Shown: positions 15,907 through 24,443 of the stretch, piece after piece
Position numbering within the stretch: position 1 is the stretch's first letter
Layout: each line of letters begins with the position of its first letter
Source of the DNA: Actinomycetes bacterium
GTDB taxonomy: Bacteria > Actinomycetota > Acidimicrobiia > Acidimicrobiales > RAAP-2
Assembly: GCA_021803085.1 (NCBI GenBank)
Contig: JAJZMD010000221.1
Coordinates: 1 to 64,000 of the forward strand
Direction of reading: 5' to 3'
Length of the DNA stretch: 64,000 bases
Notes under the pieces: model-generated
Seen by the model: only the letters and a program-made list of their open reading frames with translations
Database searches by the model: none
What the model was told of the DNA's origin: nothing
Position numbers and translations under genes: made by a program

Positions 15907-17477
15907 GCGGTGCGGTCTCTGTCACCGTGCCGGCGTCCGGCAGCACCGAGCCTGAAGCTCCCAGAGACGGCCGGCGACGCCGCTGTGATCGGGGTGGCCG
16001 CGTTCCCGGTCAGCTGCGGGTCGTGGTGGAACTGGGGCCAGGTACCGGGCCCGTCGACGTTGCGGTCGTCGGACCCGACGACCTCGAAGTGGGTCGCCAC
16101 GCTGCCGCTCCGCCGATAACCGGCCAGCGTGACGCCGATCGTGCCGTTCGCATCCTTCGTGACGAGCGGGGCGTTCTGGAAGCCGGTTGTCTTGACGACT
16201 GTGGCGTCCAGCACCTGCCCGTGCTCGCCTGTCAACACGTCGAAGCCGTTGATCGTGGCGACCACGACGTCCTGGCGTCCTGTGCCGAGCCCGATGGTGA
16301 CCGGAGACCCGTAGACGTCGTGCCTCAGCTGCGTGTGCCACAACGTCGCGCCCGTCGCCCCGTCGAGCGCGTACACGCCGCCGGATCGTGTCGTGACGAT
16401 CACCTGCAGCTGCCCGTTGCCGAGCACGTCGGCGAGCGCGGGGCTCTCGTAGCCGGTTGTCCCCGCGAGCTTGCGCGCCCAGACCTCGTGACAACCGGCG
16501 TCGACGGCGACCACCTCGTCGTGCTGCGAGGCCGCCGGGAATGTCGGTCCGGTGCCCGCCACGATGCCGACCGCTCCGCGGGCGAGGAACCTCCCGACCG
16601 CTGGCGAGGAGTTCACGGACTCGTCAAGTGTGTCCCCGCACAGGAGCTTTCCGGCCGCGCTCAGCACCCGGATGTGGCCTCCCTGCGCGTACCGCCTCCC
16701 GAAGGCACGGCCCGCGTGCTGCGCACCACCCTCCACGATCTGGTTCGCGCCGTTCCCTTCGACGTCCGCGATCGCGGGCGTGGCGAAATTCGAGTCCGCC
16801 TGGAACCAGGGGAACCCCGGCAGCACGCGGCGAGTCGTGGCGTCGAACGCCAGGGTCTCCTGGCCCAGCGTCCCCGCCACGGCGGCGGTGACCCCGTCGA
16901 GCGTGCCGACCGCGATCCCCGCGAAGACGCCGTCGGCGCCGCACGTGTGATCGGACGGAGGATTCGGCGCGCGAAGAAGGCCTTCGGCCCCTGTCGGACG
17001 CAACCACTCGTACCCGCCCGCGCACGGCTCGGAGGCGTTGCCGGTGCCGACGAGCACCTCGTCGTAGGGCGAGCCCGGGATCTTCAGCGCTGACGGGGTC
17101 GATGTCACCGGCACACCGACCCGCTTCGGCCAGCCCGGAACCGGGTCGCCGGTGGCAAGGTTCAGCGCGTAGACACGCCCCGAACGGTCGCCGAACACGA
17201 CAGCCGGCCCCCCACTCAGTGTGGCAAGCGAGGGCGACCCGAGCGCCACCCCACCGTGGAGACCCTGCCTCAGCTGCACGCGCCAGACCTCGTGCAGGAT
17301 GGGGGCTCTCGACCCCGGAGCCGCGTCGCGCGCCGGCGGAGCCGCGTCGGCTCGGTGCGCAATCGCAGCGGTCGACCCCGCCAGCTCGGCGGTGCTGGCG
17401 GAGGTGAGCGCGGCCAGCCCCAAGAAGCCAGCGCCTGCCAGCCTTCGCGCCCTGCTCCTCCAGCGCCCGATCCCCAT
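15552..17477 (-). CDS. Secreted beta-propeller protein (PQQ/FG-GAP-like repeats)
   Basis: A 641-residue reading frame starting at ATG 17477 with a signal peptide (basic RWRSRARR, then a hydrophobic AGAGFLGLAALTSA). The body repeats short units of the type GDRSGRVYALNLATGDPVPGW and GGVYALDGATGATLWHTQL, with FG-GAP-like ATPAIADVEGNGANQIV and SPALADVLGNGQLQVIV. This predicts an extracytoplasmic propeller, perhaps a ligand- or calcium-binding scaffold. The propeller ends near GTWPQFHHDPQLTG (around 16000). The frame then continues with low-complexity sequence antisense to the VOC gene until 15552. A one-base shift near 15930 would give an immediate stop, so the true end may be close to 15925. Confidence 0.7.
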   Translation of the reverse strand: MGIGRWRSRARRLAGAGFLGLAALTSASTAELAGSTAAIAHRADAAPPARDAAPGSRAPILHEVWRVQLRQGLHGGVALGSPSLATLSGGPAVVFGDRSGRVYALNLATGDPVPGWPKRVGVPVTSTPSALKIPGSPYDEVLVGTGNASEPCAGGYEWLRPTGAEGLLRAPNPPSDHTCGADGVFAGIAVGTLDGVTAAVAGTLGQETLAFDATTRRVLPGFPWFQADSNFATPAIADVEGNGANQIVEGGAQHAGRAFGRRYAQGGHIRVLSAAGKLLCGDTLDESVNSSPAVGRFLARGAVGIVAGTGPTFPAASQHDEVVAVDAGCHEVWARKLAGTTGYESPALADVLGNGQLQVIVTTRSGGVYALDGATGATLWHTQLRHDVYGSPVTIGLGTGRQDVVVATINGFDVLTGEHGQVLDATVVKTTGFQNAPLVTKDANGTIGVTLAGYRRSGSVATHFEVVGSDDRNVDGPGTWPQFHHDPQLTGNAATPITAASPAVSGSFRLGAAGRRHGDRDRTAQAAPLEPVPLEPVPPRLSSTTRQNGWPAGSACTMNLPPSSSTGSPRTVAPRDTARALTVARSATVMSRWSCWGVPSGHRGARYPSTRWKASFIAGSQRWTSHQSGSSWCRRPPRREA

Positions 17478-17478
17478 G

Positions 17479-17525
17479 GCCCACCCCCCATGGCCCACCC
17501 CCTTGGCCCACCCCCTTGGCCACCT
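17479..17525. repeat. 16-bp tandem repeat upstream of the propeller gene
   Basis: Three imperfect copies of a 16-bp GCCCACCCCCTTGGCC-like unit lie directly upstream of the start codon of the propeller gene. The repeated GGGGGTGGGCC on the gene's strand also supplies its purine-rich leader, so copy number could alter ribosome-binding-site presentation. Confidence 0.6.
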
Positions 17526-17712
17526 CCGAAGGGTCTCGTCCTGCCGGGGCAGTCTGGCACGCCGCAGGGGCCGGGGCCGGGGCATTCCGGGCTCCCTCCG
17601 GGTACGAGCCGGACCTCGCGCCCCGACTCGGTAGTGTTGCCGGGGCCGATGTGCACCGCGAGCCCCCCTGTGCCACCAAGTCGTCCTCCCCGCTCCGTGG
17701 AGGCGCGCTGAG

Positions 17713-18414
17713 GTGCCGACGGCGCTCCTCTATCTCCGCGACGCGTACCTGCGCGACGTCTCTGCGACCGTGACGGCCGTCGACGCGGGCCGTGTGACGC
17801 TCGACCGCACCGTCTTCTACCCGACGGGCGGGGGCCAGCCGCACGACACCGGAACCCTTGGCGGCGCGCGTGTGGTGGACGTCCGAAAGGAAGGCGACGA
17901 GGTCTGGCACGTGGTCGAGGGGCCGGTGCCCGACGTCGGCGCGTCGGTGGAGGGCCACCTCGACTGGGACCGCCGGCACGCCCTCATGAGGACGCACACC
18001 GCGCTGCACGTCCTGTGCGGGGTCATCTGGCACAGGTGGGGGAAGGCGGTGACGGGCGGCAACATGGAGCCGCTCAGCGCCCGCATGGACTTCGAGTTCG
18101 ATCCCCTGCCCGAGGGATTCGCCGCGACGATCGAGTCCGCCGTGAACGAGGAGCTCGCGGCCGCGCGCCCGATCGAGGTCCGGTTCATGCCGCGTGAGAC
18201 CGCCCTGGCGGACGAGGACCTGATCCGCACCAAGGTCGACCTGGTCCCTCCCTCGGTCACCGAGCTTCGGGTCGTCGACATCGTCGGCCTCGACAAGCAG
18301 GCGGACGGCGGCACGCACGTGCGCCGCACGGACGAGGTCGGACGGATCCGCGTGGTGAAGACCGAATCGAAGGGAAGGACCAACAAGCGCGTCCGCATCG
18401 AGGTGCACGACTGA
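17713..18414 (+). CDS. alaX: Alanyl-tRNA editing protein (AlaX type)
   Basis: A 233-residue stand-alone AlaRS editing domain. The N-terminal YPTGGGQPHDTG loop and the zinc motif HTALHVLCG (HxxxH) are clear. The second zinc motif reads DGGTH, with Asp where AlaRS has Cys, as seen in some bacterial AlaX proteins. It should hydrolyse Ser- or Gly-mischarged tRNA-Ala. GTG 17713 is the start, with GGAGG about ten bases upstream. Its stop overlaps the selB ATG (TGATG), so it is the first gene of the selenocysteine operon. That linkage hints at proofreading of misacylated tRNA in an organism that handles Ser-tRNA-Sec, but this is inference. Confidence 0.85.
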   Translation: MPTALLYLRDAYLRDVSATVTAVDAGRVTLDRTVFYPTGGGQPHDTGTLGGARVVDVRKEGDEVWHVVEGPVPDVGASVEGHLDWDRRHALMRTHTALHVLCGVIWHRWGKAVTGGNMEPLSARMDFEFDPLPEGFAATIESAVNEELAAARPIEVRFMPRETALADEDLIRTKVDLVPPSVTELRVVDIVGLDKQADGGTHVRRTDEVGRIRVVKTESKGRTNKRVRIEVHD

Positions 18415-20345
18415 TGGCGCGGCCCCTGGCGCAGGGCGCTCCCCAGAGGCTCGCAGGCGCGATCCCGCCCTCGCGGGTGATCGTCACCGCCGGCCACGTC
18501 GACCACGGGAAGTCGACCCTCGTCGAGTGGCTGACGGGCACGCACCCCGATCGGCTGGAGGAGGAGCGGCGCCGGGGCCTCACCATCGACCTCGGGTTCG
18601 CCTCGACGGTGCTGCCCTCGGGAGTCGAGGTCGGCGTCATCGACGTGCCGGGGCATGTCCGTTTCCTGAAGAACATGGTCGCCGGAGTGGGAGCGGTCGA
18701 CGCCTGCCTCTTCGTGGTGGCCGCCACGGAGGGGTGGAAGCCGCAGACCGAGGACCACCTGCGCATCCTCGACGTCGTCGGCGTGCGTCATGGCGTCGTG
18801 GCGCTCACGCACTCGGCATCGGTCGACGGAGAGCGTCTCGACGAGGCGCGCCGTGAGGTTGCGTCCCGAGCTGCGGGCACGTTCCTCGAGGACGCCCCGG
18901 TCGTCGCCGTGGACGTGCCCGCACGACTCGGGCTCGACGGCCCCGGCGGCTTGCGTGCGACCCTCGACGCCATGGTCGCCGCGGTCCCGCCGGCACCCGA
19001 CCGGGGACGCCCGCGGCTGTGGATCGACCGGTGCTTCGCGATCCGCGGTGCGGGCGCCGTCGTGACGGGCACGCTCGCGGGCGGACCGGTCGCCGTCGGC
19101 GACCACCTGGACATCGTCTCGTCCGCCTCGTCTGGCCCCGTGCCGGTACGCGTCCGCGGGCTCGAGAGCTACGGCAGGCGCCTCACGTCCGCCGAGCCGG
19201 GGCGACGCCTCGCGGTGAACCTCTCCGGCGTCGACCGGCGAGGCGCGGCGCGCGGCGCGGCGCTCCTCCGGGCGCGTCAGTGGCACCGCTGCAGCGTCGC
19301 CGACGCCGACCTCTCGACGCGCCCGGGCCTCGACCACCCGGTGTCCGCGCGGGGCGCGTACCTCGCGCACCTCGGAACCGGGGAGCAGGCCGTCCGGCTG
19401 CGGGTCGTCGGGAAGGACGGCGAGATCCCCGCAGGGTCCAGCGGCAAGGTGCGCCTGTGGCTCACGGCTCCGCTGCCGCTCGCGCCAGGCGATCGCTTCG
19501 TGCTCCGCGACGCCGGCCGCAAGCAGGTGGTCGGCGGGGGCATGCTCCTCGACGTCGCTCCCGTCCTCCCTGCATCGAAGGCCGGCCCGAGCATCTCCGT
19601 CACCCGCGTCGTCGCGGAGCGGGGCTGGGTCGAGGCCGACGAGCTGGAGCGGCTGACCGGGACCCCTGCGACCGCGACCTTGGGCCGGTGGGTCGTGGAC
19701 CCGGCCGCGCTCGAGCGAGCACGGTCGGTGCTCCTCGAACGGGTCCGCGCCGCCGGCCCCTCGGGGCTCGACCTGTCGATCCTGGACGAACGGGAGCGGG
19801 CCGTCGCCTCGACGATCGGTGACCTCATGGTCTCGCACGGCATCGCACGTCTGGGCCGCGAGCCCGAGATCCCGGGCGCGCCCCCGGCGGGGGCGCAGCG
19901 GCCCGGCAGGGGCGCAGACGTCGAGGAGCGCGCGACCCCCGATCTCGCCGAGCGTGCGACAGCCGACGCCGACCTGGTCGACCACCCCTACCTTGCGGCG
20001 CTCCGCGCGATGCCGTTCGATCCGCCCCCGCCGACCGGCGTCGCGCGCAACGACCTGCGCCGCCTCGTCCGCAGCGGTCTCGTCGTCGAGACGAACGGCT
20101 TGTGGTTCGCGGCGAGCGCCGTCGAGGACGCCGTACGGCGCATCTCGGCTCTGCTCCAGCAGCGCCCGGACGGCGTGCGGGTGTCCGACGTCCGTGACGC
20201 GCTGGGCGCTTCTCGACGTACCGTCCTTCCCCTCCTCTCGCACCTCGACGCGACCGGGAGGACGCGGCGCGACGGCGACCTGCGCACCGCCGGTCCGAAG
20301 CTGCAGCCGGCCCCCGGCGGTGCGGCGGTCAGGAGCTCATCGTGA
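18414..20345 (+). CDS. selB: Selenocysteine-specific elongation factor SelB
   Basis: A 643-residue translational GTPase. G1 is GHVDHGKS, switch I has RRGLTIDLGF and G3 is DVPGH, followed by RFLKNMVAGVGAVDACLFVVAA, the SelB signature. EF-Tu-like domains II and III follow. The C-terminal third contains winged-helix repeats (for example FDPPPPTGVARNDLRRLVRSG and DGVRVSDVRDALGASRRTV) that read the mRNA SECIS hairpin. The G4 guanine-specificity motif is unusual: ALTHSASVD where ALTKADxVD is expected, so Lys and Asp are both replaced. It delivers Sec-tRNA-Sec to in-frame UGA. It overlaps alaX and selD. Confidence 0.92.
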   Translation: MARPLAQGAPQRLAGAIPPSRVIVTAGHVDHGKSTLVEWLTGTHPDRLEEERRRGLTIDLGFASTVLPSGVEVGVIDVPGHVRFLKNMVAGVGAVDACLFVVAATEGWKPQTEDHLRILDVVGVRHGVVALTHSASVDGERLDEARREVASRAAGTFLEDAPVVAVDVPARLGLDGPGGLRATLDAMVAAVPPAPDRGRPRLWIDRCFAIRGAGAVVTGTLAGGPVAVGDHLDIVSSASSGPVPVRVRGLESYGRRLTSAEPGRRLAVNLSGVDRRGAARGAALLRARQWHRCSVADADLSTRPGLDHPVSARGAYLAHLGTGEQAVRLRVVGKDGEIPAGSSGKVRLWLTAPLPLAPGDRFVLRDAGRKQVVGGGMLLDVAPVLPASKAGPSISVTRVVAERGWVEADELERLTGTPATATLGRWVVDPAALERARSVLLERVRAAGPSGLDLSILDERERAVASTIGDLMVSHGIARLGREPEIPGAPPAGAQRPGRGADVEERATPDLAERATADADLVDHPYLAALRAMPFDPPPPTGVARNDLRRLVRSGLVVETNGLWFAASAVEDAVRRISALLQQRPDGVRVSDVRDALGASRRTVLPLLSHLDATGRTRRDGDLRTAGPKLQPAPGGAAVRSSS

Positions 20346-21373
20346 CCGAACCCGACGTCCGGCACGCGACCGAGGCCGCCGTCGATCTGACCGAGTGGAC
20401 CACCTGCGGGGGGTGTGCTGCGAAGTGGGGCGCGGGACCTCTCGACTCGCTGCTGGCCCGCCTCGCGACGCAGCCTACCGACGGCTCCCTCCTCGTCGGG
20501 CTGGACGCGTTCGACGACGCGGCGGTGCTCGCGCTCGGTGGTGACCTCGCGCTCGTGTCCACGACCGACTTCTTCCCGCCGATGGTCGCCGACCCTGCCG
20601 ACTACGGCGCGATCGCAGCGGCCAACGCGTGCAGCGACGTGTTCGCCATGGGCGGGCGCGTCGTGCTCGCGCTTAACATCGCCGCCTTCCCCGAGCACCT
20701 GCCCCACACCGTGATCGACGCGATCGTGTCCGCCGCAGCCGAGGTGGTCGCCGAAGCAGGGGGCGTCGTGGCCGGTGGCCACACGATCCGATCCGCCGAG
20801 CCGATCTTCGGGCTCGCCGTCCAGGGTCTCGTCCACCCGGACCGCATCCTCACGAAACGAGCCGCCCGGCCGGGCCAGGTGGTGGTCCTGTCCAAGCCGC
20901 TCGGGACGGGCATCGTCCTTCAGGGCGGCGGCGGCGAGGAGCGGCGAGCGACCATCGCCGTCATGCGCACGCTCAACCGAGCGGCTTCGGCAACCCTCCA
21001 AGACCTCGGCGCCGCGGTCGGCGCGGTGACGGACGTGACGGGCTACGGGCTCTGCGGGCACGGCTGGGAGGTCGCCGAGAGGTCCGGCGTCTCGATGGTG
21101 CTCGACGCGGCAGCCCTCCCCCTGTATCCCGGCGCGCTGGACACCGCGAGCCGCGGCGTGCGCACCGGAGGCGACCGGCGGAACCGCGACCACCTCGAGG
21201 GCCGGGTCGAGTCGTCGACCACACCGGCGCGCGAGGCGATCGCCTTCGATCCGCAGACCTCCGGCGGGCTCCTGGCGACGGTGGACGCCAGTGCGGTCCC
21301 CGGGCTCGCCGGCACCGGGTTCGTCCCCATCGGAGAGGTCGGCGAGGGCCCCGCCCGCGTGGTGCTGCGGTGA
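20342..21373 (+). CDS. selD: Selenide, water dikinase SelD
   Basis: A 343-residue selenophosphate synthetase that makes the selenium donor from selenide and ATP. The active-site loop is TTCGGCAAKWG. The catalytic position holds Cys, not Sec, next to the essential Lys. The Asp-rich ATP and Mg region (GLDAFDDAAVLAL, STTDFFPPMV) and GGHTIRSAEPIFGLAVQG follow the family. The end has FDPQTSGGLLATV. GTG 20342 overlaps the selB stop (GTGA) and its own end overlaps selA, so translation is coupled through the operon. Slightly long for the family, with a short N-terminal extension. Confidence 0.93.
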   Translation: MTEPDVRHATEAAVDLTEWTTCGGCAAKWGAGPLDSLLARLATQPTDGSLLVGLDAFDDAAVLALGGDLALVSTTDFFPPMVADPADYGAIAAANACSDVFAMGGRVVLALNIAAFPEHLPHTVIDAIVSAAAEVVAEAGGVVAGGHTIRSAEPIFGLAVQGLVHPDRILTKRAARPGQVVVLSKPLGTGIVLQGGGGEERRATIAVMRTLNRAASATLQDLGAAVGAVTDVTGYGLCGHGWEVAERSGVSMVLDAAALPLYPGALDTASRGVRTGGDRRNRDHLEGRVESSTTPAREAIAFDPQTSGGLLATVDASAVPGLAGTGFVPIGEVGEGPARVVLR

Positions 21374-22689
21374 CCGGGCGGGACGGGTCGCAGCAGATCC
21401 GCGCCGACGCGCCCGCGCCGACGCGCCCGCCCTCCGTCGACGTTCTCGCGCGCTCATTGGCGGGGACCGGCCTTCCCCACGCCGTGCTCGTGGACGCGGC
21501 GCGTGACGCGATCGCGACCGGCGACTTCTCCGCCGCCGGCCCGGGCGCGGAGCGATTCGCCACGACGCTCCTCCGCCCGGTCGTCAACGCGACGGGAGTG
21601 CTCCTCCACACGAACCTCGGCCGCGCTCCGGTCGCGCTCGCGCGCCGGGGAGATCCTGCTCGGTACGCGAACGTGGAGCTCGACCTCGAGACGGGGCGGA
21701 GGGGATCGAGGAGCGACCACGCCGCCCGGCTGCTCGCGCTCGCCGCCGGCGCCGAGGCCGCGCTGGTCGTGAACAACGGCGCGTCGGCCGTGCTGCTCGC
21801 GCTGAGCGCCCTCAGCGCGGGCACCCGCGTCCCCGTGAGCCGCGGCGAGCTGGTCGAGATCGGTGGCGGCTTCCGGATCCCCGACGTGCTCGCCGCGTCC
21901 GGCGCGACGCTCGCCGAGGTGGGCACGACGAACCGCACCCGACTCTCCGACTACCGCAAGGTCGTCGACGACCCAGAGGGCCGGGTCGGTCTCGTCCTGA
22001 AGGTCCACCGCTCGAACTACCAGATGGTCGGGTTCACCGAGGAGGTCGGCATCCGCGAGCTCGCGACGCTCGGGCCGCCGGTCGTCTTCGACATCGGCTC
22101 GGGCCTCCTCGACGAGACGACCCCATGGCTCCGGGGCGGCCCGCCGGCGTGGCTCCGGGGCGAGCCTGCGGCGCGTCAGGCGCTGGAGCACGGCGCCTCG
22201 CTCGTGACCTTCTCCGGTGACAAGCTCCTCGGCGGGCCGCAGGCAGGCGTGATCGCAGGCCGCCGGGACCTGGTCCAGGCGTGCGCGCGCCATCCCCTCG
22301 CCCGAGCCCTGCGACCCGGGGGCCTCGTCCTCGAGGCCCTCCAGGACACCGCGCTCGCGTACCTCCGGCGTGACGCAGACGCGATCGCCTTCTGGCGGAT
22401 GGCGCAGGTGGGCGTCGACGAGCTCGTCCGGCGGGCGGAGCGGCTCGGGGTGGGCGAGGTGGTCCGGTGCCGCTCGGTCCCGGGTGGTGGGGCCCTGCCG
22501 GGGCTCGAGATCGACTCCGCCGGGGTGGCCCTTCCCGGAGACCGCCTCGCCACGCTCCGGCGCGCACCGGTGCCCGTCCTCGCCCGCGTCCAGCGCGGCA
22601 GGACCGTTCTCGACCTTCGCACGGTCGACCCGGCCGACGACGCGCTGGTCGCGGGCGCCGCGGCGGCGGCGCTCTCGATCGACTGCTGA
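21370..22689 (+). CDS. selA: L-seryl-tRNA(Sec) selenium transferase SelA
   Basis: A 439-residue PLP enzyme that turns Ser-tRNA-Sec into Sec-tRNA-Sec. The family entry RPVVNATGVLLHTNLGRAPV, the cofactor region VVNNGASAVLLAL, the long VGTTNRTRLSDYRKVV segment and the PLP-binding Lys in TFSGDKLLGGPQAG are all present. GTG 21370 overlaps the selD stop (GTGA). It completes alaX-selB-selD-selA. No tRNA-Sec (selC) is found after it or elsewhere in the window, so selC must lie outside. Confidence 0.93.
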   Translation: MTGRDGSQQIRADAPAPTRPPSVDVLARSLAGTGLPHAVLVDAARDAIATGDFSAAGPGAERFATTLLRPVVNATGVLLHTNLGRAPVALARRGDPARYANVELDLETGRRGSRSDHAARLLALAAGAEAALVVNNGASAVLLALSALSAGTRVPVSRGELVEIGGGFRIPDVLAASGATLAEVGTTNRTRLSDYRKVVDDPEGRVGLVLKVHRSNYQMVGFTEEVGIRELATLGPPVVFDIGSGLLDETTPWLRGGPPAWLRGEPAARQALEHGASLVTFSGDKLLGGPQAGVIAGRRDLVQACARHPLARALRPGGLVLEALQDTALAYLRRDADAIAFWRMAQVGVDELVRRAERLGVGEVVRCRSVPGGGALPGLEIDSAGVALPGDRLATLRRAPVPVLARVQRGRTVLDLRTVDPADDALVAGAAAAALSIDC

Positions 22690-22719
22690 CCTGCGGGCGG
22701 CGCCGACGAGTAGGGCCTG

Positions 22720-23304
22720 TCAGCGCGGCCTGTTCCGCAGCGCGCGTCTGAGCACCGCTGAATAGGCCTCGACACCCTCCCGGCTGAGTCGCGCCTCCGG
22801 ACCGCTCGCGATCGCGACGCGCTCGGGGACGATCCCCCAGATCGGGACCTGCTCGGACTCCCACCACGCCACGGTCTGCGAGAGGTCGTTCGTGCCGAGC
22901 CGAGCGGCGCAGACCACGATCCCGCAGGGAACCTTCGACGGCACGAGCTCGAGCGTCGCGACGACCCGGGAGTACTCGACGCCCCCGGCGCGGGTGGGGA
23001 TGACGACCGCGTCCGCCCGTTCGACTGCCGCGCGGGTGATCCGCTCGTCGCCGGGCGGCGTGTCCACGACCGCGAAGCCCTGATGCCGTTCCATCGCCCG
23101 GGCGACCGTCCGCTCCGAGGGAGCCTCCTCCAGCTCCACCCCCTCGATCGGGCGGGCGTCGAGCCACTCGGCGGACGAGGCCTGCCGGTCGGCGTCGATG
23201 AGCAGCACCGGCTCCAGGCCGCGCTCGACGGCGGATGCGGCGACATACACGGCGGTGGTGGTCTTCCCGACCCCGCCCTTCACGTTGCTCACGACGATGT
23301 TCAC
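22720..23304 (-). CDS. ParA/MinD-family ATPase, orphan
   Basis: A 194-residue deviant-Walker ATPase starting at GTG 23304 with MNIVVSNVKGGVGKTTTAV. The P loop KGGVGKTT contains the signature Lys. Walker A' (LLIDADRQASSAEW) and Walker B (FAVVDTPPGDE) follow. It is short for a chromosomal ParA and has no N-terminal DNA-binding extension. No parB, minE or flagellar gene is nearby. Orphans of this type position plasmids, protein arrays or other cargo. It is convergent with selA, 30 bp away, and divergent from the LLM gene by 100 bp. Confidence 0.85.
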   Translation of the reverse strand: MNIVVSNVKGGVGKTTTAVYVAASAVERGLEPVLLIDADRQASSAEWLDARPIEGVELEEAPSERTVARAMERHQGFAVVDTPPGDERITRAAVERADAVVIPTRAGGVEYSRVVATLELVPSKVPCGIVVCAARLGTNDLSQTVAWWESEQVPIWGIVPERVAIASGPEARLSREGVEAYSAVLRRALRNRPR

Positions 23305-23404
23305 GGGCGCACCTGCGAGCTCTGGCCAGCCGGAGCATGCCGCACCCGCTGGCCCGCTGTCCAGCCGTGCGAGCAGTCCTCCAGGCACGGGTAGCGTCTC
23401 CCGG

Positions 23405-24310
23405 ATGCGATTCAGCGTCTGGCCGTCGACCGCCCAGTCCTGGGAGGACTTCCACGACGTCGCAGCTCACGCCCAGCAGACCGGTTGGGGGGGCGTCTGG
23501 GCGGCCGACCACTTCATGCCCTCGACACCGTCCGTCGACCGGCGGCCGATGCTCGAGTGCTTCACCCTTCTCTCGGCGCTCGCAGTGAGCGTCCCCCGGC
23601 TCCGCATCGGCTCGCTCGTCGCGGGCAACACGTACCGGCACCCGGCCGTGCTCGCCAACATGGTGGCGACGCTCGACCGAGTGAGCGGCGGCCGCGCCGT
23701 CCTCGGCCTCGGGGCGGGTTGGCAGCAGAACGAGCACACCGCATACGGCATCGACCTCTACGACATCCCGGGCCGGCTCGCACGCCTGGACGAGGCGTGC
23801 GCGGTCGTCCGCCACCTCCTCGACGACGAGAGGAGCGAATTCAGCGGCCGCTTCTACTCGCTCACCGACGCACCCATGGAGCCGAAGCCGCTCCAGCAGC
23901 ACTTACCGCTTCTCATCGGCGGCGGGGGCGAGAAGGTGACGCTGCGCATCGTCGCGCGCTGGGCGGACGAGTGGAACACGTGGGGCCGTCCGGAGGTGCT
24001 GGCCGCCAAGGGCGCCGTCCTCGAACGCCATTGCGAGGCGATCGGGCGCGACCCGGCCGAGATCTTCCGCTCCGCTCAGGTGCTCGTGGACCTCGACGGC
24101 GTCGCGAGGACCTACGACATGCCCAACCGCAGGACGTACCCGACGGTGTCGGGTGCCCCGTCGGAGCTGCAGGACGTGCTCGGCGGGTACGTGAAGGCCG
24201 GCGTGGACGAATTCGTGGTGCCCGACTGGAACCTCGGCACCGGCAACGCGCGCCGCGACGCGCTCGACCGGTTCATGGAGGAGGTCGCCGCCCCGTTCCG
24301 GACACGATGA
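23405..24310 (+). CDS. LLM-class F420-dependent oxidoreductase
   Basis: A 301-residue TIM-barrel protein of the luciferase-like monooxygenase class, closest in pattern to the actinobacterial F420-dependent subgroup (opening MRFSVWPSTAQSWEDFHDVAAHAQQTGWGGVWAADHF). LRIGSLVAGNTYRHPAVLANMVATLDRVSGGRAVLGLGAGW is the conserved barrel region, with the HPAVLA and GLGAGW motifs. The substrate is unknown. It starts at ATG 23405, with no strong ribosome-binding site. Use of F420 is inferred from subfamily and lineage, not shown by a unique residue here. Confidence 0.85.
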   Translation: MRFSVWPSTAQSWEDFHDVAAHAQQTGWGGVWAADHFMPSTPSVDRRPMLECFTLLSALAVSVPRLRIGSLVAGNTYRHPAVLANMVATLDRVSGGRAVLGLGAGWQQNEHTAYGIDLYDIPGRLARLDEACAVVRHLLDDERSEFSGRFYSLTDAPMEPKPLQQHLPLLIGGGGEKVTLRIVARWADEWNTWGRPEVLAAKGAVLERHCEAIGRDPAEIFRSAQVLVDLDGVARTYDMPNRRTYPTVSGAPSELQDVLGGYVKAGVDEFVVPDWNLGTGNARRDALDRFMEEVAAPFRTR

Positions 24311-24443
24311 GCCGCCGGCAGCCCTACTGGGCTCGGCGCCCGCCGTCACGTCGAAGGCGCTCCCCGTGGCCGCTGGCCGCACCTGCCACACTGCGGGTGT
24401 GATCGCGGCCCGGGGAGGCGAGAGGGATCCGGGCCACGTCGAC

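Noticed and set aside
20342-21373. SelD as a selenoprotein itself
   Set aside because: The catalytic position is an ordinary Cys codon (TGC), not TGA.
22690-22719. selC (tRNA-Sec) next to selA
   Set aside because: Only 30 bp separate selA from the ParA gene, and no 90-nt cloverleaf with a TCA anticodon is found anywhere in the window.
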